Assembly (NCBI RefSeq): GCF_003014615.1
Contig: NZ_PYGI01000023.1
Location: 1-64,000 of the forward strand
DNA from: Marinobacterium halophilum
Lineage (GTDB): Bacteria; Pseudomonadota; Gammaproteobacteria; Pseudomonadales; Balneatricaceae
Length of the DNA stretch: 64,000 bases
Direction of reading: 5' to 3'
Part shown: one piece after another, positions 1 through 9,900 of the stretch
How positions within the stretch are numbered: position 1 is the stretch's first letter
Layout: each line of letters starts with the position of its first letter
Program-made: the position numbers and the translations under genes
Notes under the pieces: model-generated
Told to the model about the DNA's origin: nothing
Database searches by the model: none
The model's input: only the letters and a program-made list of their open reading frames with translations

Positions 1-614
1 TGAGCCAATGGCTGTCGGAAGCCGGTGTCCTTCTGAAAGAGGGCTCACTTATTGATGCCACCATCATCGAAGCACCCAGCTCCACCAAGAACAAAACGGG
101 CAAGCGTGCCCGCAACGGCGGATCGCCGGAGATGCATCAGACCAAAAAAGGCAACCAGTGGCATTTCGGCTTGAAAGCTCATATAGGTGTGGATGCCCGC
201 ACCGGCATCACACACAGTTTCAGCACAACTGCCGCAAACGAGCACGATCTCAATCAGGCTGACCAGCTACTGCACGGTGAAGAAGCATTCATCTTTGCTG
301 ATGCGGGTTACCGTGGCGCCGAAAAGCGAGACGAGCTGAAAGATGTCAGTGCGGACTGGTACATCGCCGAACAGCCAGGGAAGCTGAAGTCCCTGAAAAA
401 GCATCCCCGGATCAATAAGGTCAGAATCCGCACCGAGTATCTGAAGGCCAGCCTCCGCGCCAAGGTTGAGCATCCGTTTCGGATCATCAAGTGTCAGTTC
501 GGTTTTGTAAAAGCCCGCTATCGTGGGCTGAAGAAAAACGATGGCAAGCTGGCTATATTGTTCGCTCTGACCAATATTGTGCGCGTGGATCAGATGTTGA
601 GATCGCAGGGCTAA
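1..614 (+). CDS. IS5-family DDE transposase, 5'-truncated by the window edge
   Basis: The reading frame is open from base 3 to the stop at 612-614, giving about 203 C-terminal residues; the N-terminal DNA-binding part lies outside. All three catalytic acidic residues of the IS5 DDE fold can be placed: Asp in [11 protein letters not shown], Asp in FADAGYRG, and Glu in [14 protein letters not shown]. The block [12 protein letters not shown] is typical of IS5-group transposases. The enzyme would cut and join the element ends for transposition. An internal ATG at 132 is not the real start, because conserved sequence continues upstream of it. The visible part has no frameshift, so the copy could be active. 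Confidence 0.92.
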   Translation, partial: SQWLSEAGVLLKEGSLIDATIIEAPSSTKNKTGKRARNGGSPEMHQTKKGNQWHFGLKAHIGVDARTGITHSFSTTAANEHDLNQADQLLHGEEAFIFADAGYRGAEKRDELKDVSADWYIAEQPGKLKSLKKHPRINKVRIRTEYLKASLRAKVEHPFRIIKCQFGFVKARYRGLKKNDGKLAILFALTNIVRVDQMLRSQG

Positions 615-740
615 TCCGTCTGTACTGCCTGAAAAGGCAGTTGCAGCCGATTAAAAAGGGGGAAACGTGCGCATTTTATGCACCTTGCCCCAGAGAAAAT
701 GCAGTTTTAATGGCTCTGTCGGGGCTTATTCATACGTTCC
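1..740 (+). mobile_element. Right end of an IS5-family insertion sequence
   Basis: The window opens inside an insertion sequence. After the transposase stop there is a small hairpin (arms 625-630 and 635-640) and then a terminal inverted repeat at 721-740. Its reverse complement begins GGAACGTATGAATAAGC, which resembles the IS5-type end. It is followed at once by TTAA (741-744), fitting the short TTAA/CTAR-type target preference of IS5-group elements. The left end lies outside the window, so the direct repeat cannot be confirmed. Confidence 0.8.
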
Positions 741-975
741 TTAAAAATGCACCAACAATCACGCCAATGATTGGCAATCCGACTAACGTTACTAGGTATC
801 CAGTTCCAGCTAGCAGCAGTTCATCAATAGGCATGTTTACTTCCGATGCAAAACAAACGAAAGGCAAAACTATGAATAACGATGCAGTAAAAGGGACTTC
901 AGAGAAAGAATTTAAACAACTTAGAAGGGGGTATTGCGACGAGAGCTCCCAGCTTATTACCCTGGACATTCCCAT
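741..975 (-). pseudogene. Possible small membrane-protein remnant truncated at the IS boundary
   Basis: On the minus strand an open frame runs from 975 into the IS end and stops at 730, inside the terminal repeat. The part outside the element encodes a hydrophobic stretch (LFIVLPFVCFASEV) resembling a signal peptide, and a second one (GYLVTLVGLPIIGVIVGAF) that breaks off at the IS junction. This would fit the 5' part of a small membrane-protein gene cut by the insertion. No family is recognised and no convincing ribosome-binding site was found, so it may be chance. The rest of 615-1032 holds nothing else that I can identify. Confidence 0.25.
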
Positions 976-1032
976 TTTAGGATTGGAGCAGCTTAAGCGC
1001 TCCTAAGTGACTGTATTTACTATAAAAGTAAA

Positions 1033-1120
1033 TGGCGGTGAGGGAGGGATTCGAACCCTCGATACCTTGCGGTATACACACTTTCCAGGCGTGCTCCTTC
1101 GGCCACTCGGACACCTCACC
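1033..1120 (-). tRNA. tRNA-Ser (anticodon GGA)
   Basis: The minus strand reads GGTGAGG as the 5' acceptor strand, pairing with CCTCACC, followed by discriminator G and an encoded CCA (complement at 1033-1035). The anticodon loop CTGGAAA contains GGA. The long variable arm built on TATACCGCAAGGTA and the T-loop GTTCGAATC are typical of a class II serine tRNA. It decodes UCC/UCU. It sits between the IS end and the antiporter gene. Confidence 0.96.
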
Positions 1121-1321
1121 ACTCTATCAATTGACCTGACTTGCTGCCGTTACCGGCGATGCCTCATCAATTGAGGTGCGTATTATAGATCGTTGTTTTC
1201 AAAGCACAACCCCCTATCTCAAACTTTTTTTCACTTTCTGCAAACGCAGACGCGGCGGCGCTGTCAGAGTATCATTCGCAGCTGCACAGAATATGTGAAT
1301 AACGAAGGAGCTTTTATACAA

Positions 1322-2299
1322 ATGTTGATGGCAATTTTAGCCGTAATAGGTGGACTGGCATTGCTGGTCTGGAGTGCTGATCGTTTCATTGATGGTGCCG
1401 CAGCAACGGCTAAGCATGCCGGCATGCCCCCTCTGCTTATCGGTATGGTAATCATCGGGTTTGGCACGTCGGCACCTGAGATGGTGGTTTCGGCTTTTGC
1501 ATCAGCGCAGGGTAACCCCAACCTGGCACTGGGCAACGGCTATGGTTCCAACATCACCAATATTGCATTGATTCTGGGTATTACTGCCCTGCTCAGCCCC
1601 ATCGCCGTGCATTCACAGATTTTGCGCAAGGAACTGCCCCTGCTGGCAATTATTACGCTCCTGGCCGGCTATCAGCTGATGGATGGACAGATCACCGCGA
1701 TCGAGGCCTGGACCTTGCTGGGTGTGTTCTTTGCAATCATGGGCTGGTCCATCATGCAGGGCATGCGCCAACGTGGTGACGCCTTGGGCAGTGATGTGCA
1801 GCAGGAAATGGACAGTGAACCGGACATGCCACTGCGCAGCGCTATGTTCTGGCTACTACTGGGCCTTGTCCTGCTGGTAATCAGCTCACGCGTACTAGTC
1901 TGGGGCGCGGTCGATATTGCCAGCGCCATGGGCGTCAGCGATCTGATCATCGGTCTCACCGTTGTTGCTATTGGCACATCCCTGCCGGAGCTGGCTGCAT
2001 CCATCATTGCGGTACGCAAGAACGAGCATGATCTGGCCATTGGCAACGTCATCGGCTCCAACATGTTCAACACTCTGGCCGTGGTCGGTATCGCTGGTAC
2101 CATTCACCCGATGTCCTTCTCGCCAGAAGTCTTGACCCGCGATTGGGTTGTCATGGCTGGCCTGACCCTGTCCCTGTTTATTTTGGGCTACGGCTTCCGT
2201 GGACAGGGACGCATCAACCGTCCCGAGGGTGGACTGCTGGTTGCGATCTTTATAGCGTACACCGCCTATTTGATATACGGCGTCATGAACGCAGCGTAA
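1322..2299 (+). CDS. Calcium/sodium antiporter, YrbG-like (CaCA family)
   Basis: The 325-residue protein has about ten hydrophobic segments in two homologous halves. Each half carries an alpha-repeat signature of the Ca2+/cation antiporter family: GFGTSAPEMVVS near residue 40, and AIGTSLPELAASI in the second half, where acidic residues bind the cation. Family members exchange Na+ (or H+) for Ca2+ across the inner membrane. The open frame extends upstream to 1193, but ATG 1322 is preferred because AAGGAG lies shortly upstream and because the protein then begins directly at the first membrane helix, as in relatives. The corA gene follows after about 20 bp on the same strand, so the two may be cotranscribed. 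Confidence 0.88.
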   Translation: MLMAILAVIGGLALLVWSADRFIDGAAATAKHAGMPPLLIGMVIIGFGTSAPEMVVSAFASAQGNPNLALGNGYGSNITNIALILGITALLSPIAVHSQILRKELPLLAIITLLAGYQLMDGQITAIEAWTLLGVFFAIMGWSIMQGMRQRGDALGSDVQQEMDSEPDMPLRSAMFWLLLGLVLLVISSRVLVWGAVDIASAMGVSDLIIGLTVVAIGTSLPELAASIIAVRKNEHDLAIGNVIGSNMFNTLAVVGIAGTIHPMSFSPEVLTRDWVVMAGLTLSLFILGYGFRGQGRINRPEGGLLVAIFIAYTAYLIYGVMNAA

Positions 2300-2322
2300 T
2301 CGCACGATAAGGAGATATGCCC

Positions 2323-3276
2323 GTGATTCGCACCTTTGCTCTGGAAACAGGCAAGCTGCGCGAGCAAGAGGTGGAGAGCAATGCTCTCCACACTCATCTG
2401 GAGCGAGCCAGCTGGATTGACCTTCAGGATGCTGATACTGCCGAACGTCAGGCGATCGAGCAGCTGTTCCCTCAAAGCCTGCCTGATGCTGATGAAGTGG
2501 AAGAGATCGAGTCCAGTGCCCGTTATTTTGTCGAGGGCGACGATCTGCATGTGCATTCGCTCTTTCTGTATCAGTCCGAAGGGCGTTTCAGAACGGCCAC
2601 CGTCGCCTTCACCCTGAACCCACAGCGCCTGATCAGCACCCGTGATGTGGAACTGCCCGATTTCCGGCTGACCCGCCTGCGGGCACGGCGAGGCTGGGTC
2701 GAAGCCAGTTCACCGCTACAGGTATTGATGGCACTGTTTGAACAGAAGGTCGATAACCTGGCGGACCAGCTGGAAGATCTGCACCGCAGCCTGGAGCAGG
2801 TCAGTAACGAAGTACTGGAAAATAGAGATGCGGATTTGGGCGAACAGCTGGACTGCCTGGCCAAGCTGGAGGACAGCAACGGCCAGATTCGGCTCTGCCT
2901 GATGGATACACAACGCTCCACCTCATTTTTGTTGCGACATATCCGCCAGCAACCGGCTGAAATGGAGACCTGCCGCGAGATTCTCCGCGACCTTGATACG
3001 CTGATGGCACACGCCACCTTCGTCTTCGAGAAGATCAACTTCCTGCTGAATGCAGCTCAGGGCTTCATCAATATCCGCCAGAACCAGATCATTAAGATAT
3101 TTTCCATCGCAGCGGTCGTCTTTCTGCCACCGACCCTCGTTGGTACCGTGTATGGCATGAACTTCCACAGCATGCCGGAGCTTGACTGGGCGTTTGGCTA
3201 CCCGATGGCCCTGGGCCTGATGGTCGTATCAGCCATCTCGCCTTACCTGTTCTTCAAACACAAGGGTTGGCTCTAG
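2323..3276 (+). CDS. corA: Magnesium/cobalt transport protein CorA
   Basis: The protein has an acidic cytoplasmic domain with long coiled helices, then two C-terminal membrane helices. The first ends in the diagnostic selectivity-filter motif YGMNF, and the C-terminus is PYLFFKHKGWL, close to enterobacterial CorA. Pentameric CorA carries Mg2+ (also Co2+, Ni2+) across the inner membrane. The start is chosen at GTG 2323: AAGGAG (2309-2314) is correctly spaced to it but too close to ATG 2317, and MIRTFALETGKL aligns with the usual CorA N-terminus. The resulting 317 residues match the family length. The stop lies 11 bp from the converging GGDEF-EAL gene, with no terminator visible between. Confidence 0.93.
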   Translation: MIRTFALETGKLREQEVESNALHTHLERASWIDLQDADTAERQAIEQLFPQSLPDADEVEEIESSARYFVEGDDLHVHSLFLYQSEGRFRTATVAFTLNPQRLISTRDVELPDFRLTRLRARRGWVEASSPLQVLMALFEQKVDNLADQLEDLHRSLEQVSNEVLENRDADLGEQLDCLAKLEDSNGQIRLCLMDTQRSTSFLLRHIRQQPAEMETCREILRDLDTLMAHATFVFEKINFLLNAAQGFINIRQNQIIKIFSIAAVVFLPPTLVGTVYGMNFHSMPELDWAFGYPMALGLMVVSAISPYLFFKHKGWL

Positions 3277-3287
3277 GCCAGCCTCTT

Positions 3288-6152
3288 TCACTGCAGCCGC
3301 TGGCTGAACACCTCCGCCGGCAAAGGCTTGTCGAAGTAATAACCCTGCGCAAGATTACAGCCCGCCTTGCGCAAGAACTCACAATGCGCCTCGGTTTCCA
3401 CCCCTTCAGCAACCGTGATGATATTGAGATGGCGCGCCATATCAATAATCGATGACGTGATCGCAACGTCATCCTTGTCTTCAGGAATGCCCATGATAAA
3501 GGTGCGATCGATCTTCAACTTGTCCAGCACGAAACGCTTCAGGTACGCCAAGCTGGCATAACCGGTTCCGAAGTCATCCAGCGCAATGCGAATACCTAAT
3601 GAACGCAACTGCTCCAGCAACCGTATCGAGCCTTCGATATCACTCATCAGCACACTTTCCGTTACTTCCAGCACCAGCTGTTCAGGCTCAAAACCGGTTC
3701 TGTCCAGCGCACCACGCACCTCGTTCACCAGCGCCGGGCGGAACTGAACCGCAGAAACATTAACAGCAACGGAGACAGGCGTCGCCAAAGCACGGTTCCA
3801 GATGGCTCCCTGACGGCATGCTTCTTCTAATACCCAGGTGCCGATGGGAATGATCAGCCCGGTTTCTTCCGCCAGGGGAATGAATTGGTCCGGCATTACC
3901 AGACCATCGGGGCTATTCCAGCGGATCAAGGCTTCACATCCTGACAAACAGTTACGGCCGAGATCATATTGCGGCTGATAGTACAGCTCAAACTCCTGAC
4001 GTTTAAGTGCATCACGCAAGCGGACTTCCATCAACAGACGCTCTGACACCTGTTGATTCATCTCAGGCGTAAACACCTCCAGCATATTACGCCCACTGCC
4101 TTTGGCATGGTACAACGCGGTATCGGCATTACGCAGGAGCGTTTCGAAGTCTTCACCGTCATAAGGGTATATCGCCAAACCGGCACTGGCAGTCACAACC
4201 AGCTCATGGTTATCGAGCTTCAGGGGCGTGGCTATCTGCTCCAGGTAACCTTTGATAAGTGCATACAAATCACCCAACTCTGCCACATTCGGCAGCAATA
4301 CGACGAACTCATCACCACCCAGGCGACTCAGCGTATCCGTACTGCCAATTTTACGCAGCAGGCGCTGAGCCATTGTCTTCAGCAACATATCCCCTGCGCC
4401 ATGCCCCAGGGTGTCGTTAACATTTTTGAAGCGGTCCAAGTCGATAACCAATAACGCCATCTGTTCGTTACGCCGCTGCGCACGCGTGATCGCCTGCATC
4501 GTACGTTCTCGCAGCAAGCCCCGGTTGGGCAGATCGGTCAAGGCATCGAAGTCAGACAGGTAGCGCAACTGATCCTCTGTCGCCTTGCGCTCGGTGATGT
4601 CATTGAACATGGCCACGTAGTTACTCACCTCGCCCTGTTCATCTTCTACCACCGTAATCGACAACCACTGCGGATACACCTCACCACTGCGGCGGCGGTT
4701 CCAGATTTCACCTTGCCAGCGTTTTTCTTCGGCTAATGTTTGCCATAACCGCTCATAAAATACGCGACTGTGCTGGCCGGAAGACAGCAGCGCAGGACAG
4801 CGACCTACAACATCCTCGGCCGCGTAACCGGTAATGCGGGTAAACGCAGGATTCACCGCCATAATCCGGTTGCGTGCATCACTGATCATGGCCCCCTCAC
4901 CGGCCGCCTCAAAAACCTTGCCAGCCAACTGCAATTCACGCGACCGGTTTTCCAGGTCAATCTGGCGCTGGTCAATCTCACCCTGATAACGTTGCATCAG
5001 CAGCCTGAGCCAACGGGTAATCAACAACGCGACCCCCATTGCCACCACCAATGCTGCAACCAACAGTAACAGCAAGGCCTGCAGATCCGCCTGCAGCTCA
5101 GCCTCCAACCGTATTTTCTGTGCGTCCAGTGCCGCCATCAGCTTATCCTGATACACACCGGCAACCAGCACCCAGCCCCACTCCGGTACTTCCTGTACCA
5201 GCGCCATCTTGTCTCTGCGCTCACTGGAGTCGAGCCCATACCATTCATACTCAACAAAACGTCCTTCTGGCGTTGCTTGAGCAATCAACCAGCTGACCAT
5301 TTCACGATGCTCGGCATCCAGTCCGGCCAGGCTGAGCCCTTCAGTGCCAGGCCGTGACGGCGACAGCAGCACTTTCCCACCATTATCCAGTACCGCGATA
5401 TACCCATCATTATCCAGACGCAAGCTACCCAAACGCTGCAGTGCCTGCTGCTTGATGTCATTTTCAACCTGGTACAGATAGTCGCCGGTACCGATGATCC
5501 AGTTCAGCGGCTCGAAGTATTCAACGTAGGCAATTTTGTCCCGCATCTGATCAAGGTAATCTGGCGCATACCAACGGTAGGCTGAATAGCCATTGCTGTT
5601 AGGGTTCTGCACCGCATCGATCAGCCCTTGCATGATGAAGTGCCCGGTATCGTCCCGGTTATCCAGTAATGACTGCCCCTCAGTTTCCGGCTGCGTCGGC
5701 AGCAAGACGCACTTGCCCTCAAGGGTGTCGATAAAGATGTAACCACGTCCATCAAAAAAACGCAGGTCCCTGAGTGACTCCCTAATCAGGCTGGCAACGG
5801 CCTCGGGATCATCCGCGTGACGTACGCTCTCAATCGCATACATTGAGCGCACAAGCGTAACGGCTTGCTGCACCTCGGATTTGATCTGCTGTTTGAGTAC
5901 CTGTTCGGTTTGCTGGCGGGTAAAATTGAGGTAATGCAGCGTCGCATCGACTTCATTACGCAGTTTTTGCTGATTACGCACTTCGAACTCATGCCATTGC
6001 TGCTGAATGCGTTCGTAGCCGGCATTATAGGTAGTGGAGATGAAGAAAGCGGAGACGACCAGCATCAAAATGCACACCATCCCGAGAATGGCGCGGGTTT
6101 GGTAACGTGGCAAAGTGTCGGCATTAATAGTCAGGGGCATCATCTGATCCAT
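3288..6152 (-). CDS. Cache-PAS-GGDEF-EAL cyclic-di-GMP signalling protein
   Basis: A 954-residue inner-membrane protein. Helix about 20-42, then a periplasmic double-Cache-like sensor (about 50-345, with repeated GYIFIDT/GYIAVLD blocks), a second helix near 350-375, a PAS domain (about 400-520), GGDEF (RLGGDEF near residue 610) and EAL (CEALIRW near 737). GGDEF domains make c-di-GMP and EAL domains degrade it. Here the EAL hallmarks are intact, including DDFGTGYASL and AEGVET near 911, so phosphodiesterase activity is plausible, and the GGDEF site is also canonical. The periplasmic ligand is unknown. ATG 6152 is the furthest upstream start; ATGs a few codons downstream are possible. It converges on corA and stands alone. 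Confidence 0.9.
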   Translation of the reverse strand: MDQMMPLTINADTLPRYQTRAILGMVCILMLVVSAFFISTTYNAGYERIQQQWHEFEVRNQQKLRNEVDATLHYLNFTRQQTEQVLKQQIKSEVQQAVTLVRSMYAIESVRHADDPEAVASLIRESLRDLRFFDGRGYIFIDTLEGKCVLLPTQPETEGQSLLDNRDDTGHFIMQGLIDAVQNPNSNGYSAYRWYAPDYLDQMRDKIAYVEYFEPLNWIIGTGDYLYQVENDIKQQALQRLGSLRLDNDGYIAVLDNGGKVLLSPSRPGTEGLSLAGLDAEHREMVSWLIAQATPEGRFVEYEWYGLDSSERRDKMALVQEVPEWGWVLVAGVYQDKLMAALDAQKIRLEAELQADLQALLLLLVAALVVAMGVALLITRWLRLLMQRYQGEIDQRQIDLENRSRELQLAGKVFEAAGEGAMISDARNRIMAVNPAFTRITGYAAEDVVGRCPALLSSGQHSRVFYERLWQTLAEEKRWQGEIWNRRRSGEVYPQWLSITVVEDEQGEVSNYVAMFNDITERKATEDQLRYLSDFDALTDLPNRGLLRERTMQAITRAQRRNEQMALLVIDLDRFKNVNDTLGHGAGDMLLKTMAQRLLRKIGSTDTLSRLGGDEFVVLLPNVAELGDLYALIKGYLEQIATPLKLDNHELVVTASAGLAIYPYDGEDFETLLRNADTALYHAKGSGRNMLEVFTPEMNQQVSERLLMEVRLRDALKRQEFELYYQPQYDLGRNCLSGCEALIRWNSPDGLVMPDQFIPLAEETGLIIPIGTWVLEEACRQGAIWNRALATPVSVAVNVSAVQFRPALVNEVRGALDRTGFEPEQLVLEVTESVLMSDIEGSIRLLEQLRSLGIRIALDDFGTGYASLAYLKRFVLDKLKIDRTFIMGIPEDKDDVAITSSIIDMARHLNIITVAEGVETEAHCEFLRKAGCNLAQGYYFDKPLPAEVFSQRLQ

Positions 6153-6258
6153 TCAGATACGTAACAGCTTCCGCTCGGATCACCTCCCTGACACCCAACG
6201 AAAATACAATAGTCTGTTTATAACACTGCCCAACCACCCCCGTAAATGATTACTGATC

Positions 6259-6726
6259 TCATAATGGAAGATGTTGCGTATTCTTGATCTCACGCAATGC
6301 AAAATTGGAGTGGACCTGTGCAATCCCCTGAAGCGTAAAGATTTTTTCGTTCAGAAAGCGATCATAGGAGCGCATATCCGGCACCACCACACGGAGTACA
6401 AAATCTGCATTTCCGGTCACGGCGAAACACTGTAGCACTTCGGTGTAAGCCAGCACCTGACGCTCAAATTCTTCAGTACTGTCGAGGTTGTGCCGCTGCA
6501 ACGAAACCAGCACAAATACGCTCAACGCCTGCCCCATGACTTCAGGGTTGAGTAGCGCACTGTACCCGGCAATCGCTCCCTGCTCTTCCAGTGCCCGTAC
6601 GCGCCGCCAACACGCCGCCGGAGACAACCCCACCCGCTCAGCCAACTGTTGGTTGCTGATACGCCCATCCTGTTGAAGATGATGCAGGATTTTACGATCA
6701 AAACCGTCAAGCTCAACCTGTTTCAT
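6259..6726 (-). CDS. Lrp/AsnC-family transcriptional regulator
   Basis: 155 residues with an N-terminal winged helix-turn-helix (FDRKILHHLQQDGRISNQQLAERVGLSPAACWRRV cited by ends only: FDRKIL to AACWRRV, about residues 9-43) and a C-terminal RAM ligand-binding domain (VTGNADFVLRVVV). ATG 6726 was chosen because GGAG lies upstream at the right distance and the size then equals the family norm; an upstream extension to 6822 encodes a low-complexity Phe/Lys-rich stretch unlike the family. It is divergent from the indolepyruvate oxidoreductase gene, across a 211-bp AT-rich region. Local Lrp-type regulators commonly sense an amino acid and control the adjacent catabolic operon, so control of the aromatic or branched amino-acid genes at 6938-13113 is a reasonable inference. 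Confidence 0.9.
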   Translation of the reverse strand: MKQVELDGFDRKILHHLQQDGRISNQQLAERVGLSPAACWRRVRALEEQGAIAGYSALLNPEVMGQALSVFVLVSLQRHNLDSTEEFERQVLAYTEVLQCFAVTGNADFVLRVVVPDMRSYDRFLNEKIFTLQGIAQVHSNFALREIKNTQHLPL

Positions 6727-6937
6727 TTGGTAACACTCCAATTTTTTCAAATATTCTTCCTTAAAAAAACACAAAAAGAAACATCCTTTCTTTAAAAGTG
6801 GTTTTCTTCTGTAAAATAGCAAGCACCTTCAGGCCACATCTCCCTACAATTTTTCTCACGCTATACGGGTGCATCGGCTCAGTTATTCAGCAGATCGCTC
6901 GACATAACAACAAGATCCAACAAGAGAGGTTCCGGGT

Positions 6938-9900
6938 ATGTCTGCCACTCCCACCGCACTAGACGACTACCGTCTTGAAGACCGTTATCTGCGCGACTCA
7001 GGCCGTGTCTTCCTGACCGGCACCCAGGCTCTGGTACGCATCCCGCTGATACAGGCACGTCTGGACCAGAAAAACGGCCTCAATACCGCAGGCCTGATCA
7101 GTGGTTATCGTGGTTCGCCTCTGGGCGCATACGACCAGGCACTGTGGCAGACCAAGAAGTTACTGGATGCACATAAGGTCGACTTCATTCCAGCGATCAA
7201 TGAAGACTTGGCCGCCACGATCATACTCGGCAGCCAGCAGGTTGAAACCGATGCCGACAAGCAGGTCGACGGCGTATTCGGCCTTTGGTACGGCAAGGGC
7301 CCAGGCGTCGACCGTGCCGGTGATGCGCTCAAGCACGGTACCACCTATGGCAGCTCCCCTCATGGCGGCGTACTGGTCGTGGCCGGTGACGATCATGGCT
7401 GCGTGTCCTCCTCCATGCCGCACCAATCCGATGTCGCGTTCATGGCCTGGTTCATGCCGACCATCAACCCGGCCAGCCTCGCGGAATACGAAGAATTTGG
7501 TCTTTGGGGCTATGCCCTGTCCCGTTTCAGCGGTTGCTGGGTCGGTTTCAAGGCGATCTCCGAGACTGTTGAAAGCGCCTCCTCTGTCGAGTTGAAGCCG
7601 CTGCCGACGTTTGTAACCCCGACCGATTTCACCCCGCCGGCCGATGGCCTGCATTACCGCTGGCCGGACCTGCCCGGACCTCAGCTGGAAACCCGTATCG
7701 AGCACAAGCTCGCAGCGGTTCAGGCATTCGCCCGTGCCAACCCGATTGACCGTCGCGTCTTCGACAACACGGCGGCTCGCTTCGGCATCGTCAGTACCGG
7801 CAAAGCCCATCTGGACCTGATGGAAGCTCTGCAGCTACTGGGCATCGACGAAGCGCGCGCCAGTGAACTGGGTATCGACATCTACAAGATCGGCATGGTC
7901 TGGCCGCTGGAGCGCCAGGGCATCATGGACTTTGTCCGTGGCAAGGACGAAATCCTCGTCATCGAAGAAAAGCGCGGCATTATCGAGAGCCAGATCAAGG
8001 AATACCTGTCGGAACCGGACCGCCCCGGCGAAGTACTGATCACCGGCAAGCAGGACCAGAACGGCGAACCACTGATCCCTTACGTAGGCGAACTGAGCCC
8101 GAAATTGCTGGCCGGTTACCTGTCTGCACGCCTGGATCGCTTTTTCGGCGTGAAGTTCACCGAGAGCATGGAGCAGATCAACTGCTCGCTGGGCATCACC
8201 GATCCGGGTGGCGTGCGCCGCATGCCCTACTTCTGCTCCGGCTGCCCGCACAACTCCTCCACCAAGGTTCCGGAAGGCAGCAAGGCTCAGGCCGGTATCG
8301 GCTGTCATTTCATGGCCTCCTGGATGGATCGCGACACCGAGTCCCTGATCCAGATGGGCGGTGAAGGCGTCAACTGGATTGGCAAGAGCCGCTACACCGG
8401 CAACGCGCACGTATTCCAGAACCTGGGCGAAGGCACCTACTTCCATTCCGGTTCCATGGCCATTCGCCAGGCAATCGCGGCCGGAATCAATATCACCTAC
8501 AAGATCCTGTTCAACGACGCGGTCGCCATGACCGGCGGTCAGCCGGTGGATGGCCAGATCACCGTCGACGCTATCGCCAAGCAGGTATCGGCTGAAGGTG
8601 CCAAGCGTGTAGTGGTGCTGAGCGACGAGCCCGAAAAGTACAAAGGCAACGAATCCCTGTTCCCGGCTGGCGTAACCTTCCATGACCGTTCCGAGCTGGA
8701 TGCCATCCAGCGCGAACTGCGCGACATTTCGGGCTGTACCATTCTGATTTACGATCAGACCTGTGCCGCCGAAAAACGCCGTCGCCGCAAGCGCGGCCAG
8801 TTCCCGGACCCGGCCAAACGTGCCTTTATCAACCACCATGTGTGTGAAGGCTGTGGTGACTGTTCGACTCAGTCCAACTGTTTGTCCGTCGTGCCACGCA
8901 ACACCGCACTGGGCCGCAAGCGCAAGATCGACCAATCTTCCTGCAACAAGGATTTCTCCTGCGTCAACGGTTTCTGCCCGAGCTTCGTCACCATCGAAGG
9001 CGGTCAGCTGCGCAAGTCCAAGGGACTGGATCTGGGTGCAGAACTGGAACAGCGCGTCGCCGCACTGAACGCACCGACCATTCCGGCACTGGCAGGCAGC
9101 TATGACCTGCTGGTCGGTGGTGTCGGCGGCACCGGTATCGTCACGGTCGGTCAGCTGATCACCATGGCTGCCCACCTGGAGTCCAAAGGTGCATCGGTAC
9201 TGGACTTCATGGGCTTCGCCCAGAAAGGCGGCACCGTACTCAGCTATGTACGCCTGGCACCCTCGCCTGCAACCCTGCATCAGGTCCGGATTGAAAACGG
9301 CCAGGCCGATGCCATCGTTGCCTGTGACATGGTGGTTGCCACTTCACAAAAGGCACTGAACGTACTGCGCCCGAACCATACGCGCATCGTTGCCAACGAA
9401 GCCGAATTGGCTACCGCGGATTATGTGCTGTTCCGTGATGCCGACATGCAGGCCGAGAAACGCCTCAAGCTGCTCAAGGATGCCGTGGGCGAAAATGCCT
9501 TCGACCAGCTGGATGCCAACATGATCGCTGAAAAACTGCTGGGGGATACCGTATTCTCCAACGTGATGATGCTCGGGTTTGCTTGGCAGAAAGGACTGGT
9601 GCCGGTCTCACTGGCAGCACTGACCCGCGCCATTGAACTGAACGGCGTCGCGATTGATCGTAACAAGCAGGCGTTCAACTGGGGCCGACTCGCCGCTGAC
9701 GACCGCGCCTGGGTTGAATCCCAGCTCAGCGAGGAAGCACGTGCCAAACCGGTTACACCGGAACAGGAAACGCTGGAGCAGCTGATCGAGCGCCGCATGC
9801 AGCATCTGACCGAGTACCAGAACAGTGCATGGGCGACACAGTACCAGCAGCAAGTGGAACAGATCCGCAGCGCTGAACTATCACTGGGCAAGAAACCCGA

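Noticed and set aside
491-1006. 171-codon open frame on the plus strand across the IS end
   Set aside because: It overlaps the transposase C-terminus in another frame and crosses the terminal repeat, so it is a chance frame.
2317-2322. ATG 2317 as the corA start
   Set aside because: It lies only two to three bases after AAGGAG; GTG 2323 has proper spacing and matches the CorA N-terminus.
7835-9280. 481-codon open frame on the minus strand
   Set aside because: It is antisense to the indolepyruvate oxidoreductase gene; long antisense frames are common in such codon usage, and no motif was seen.
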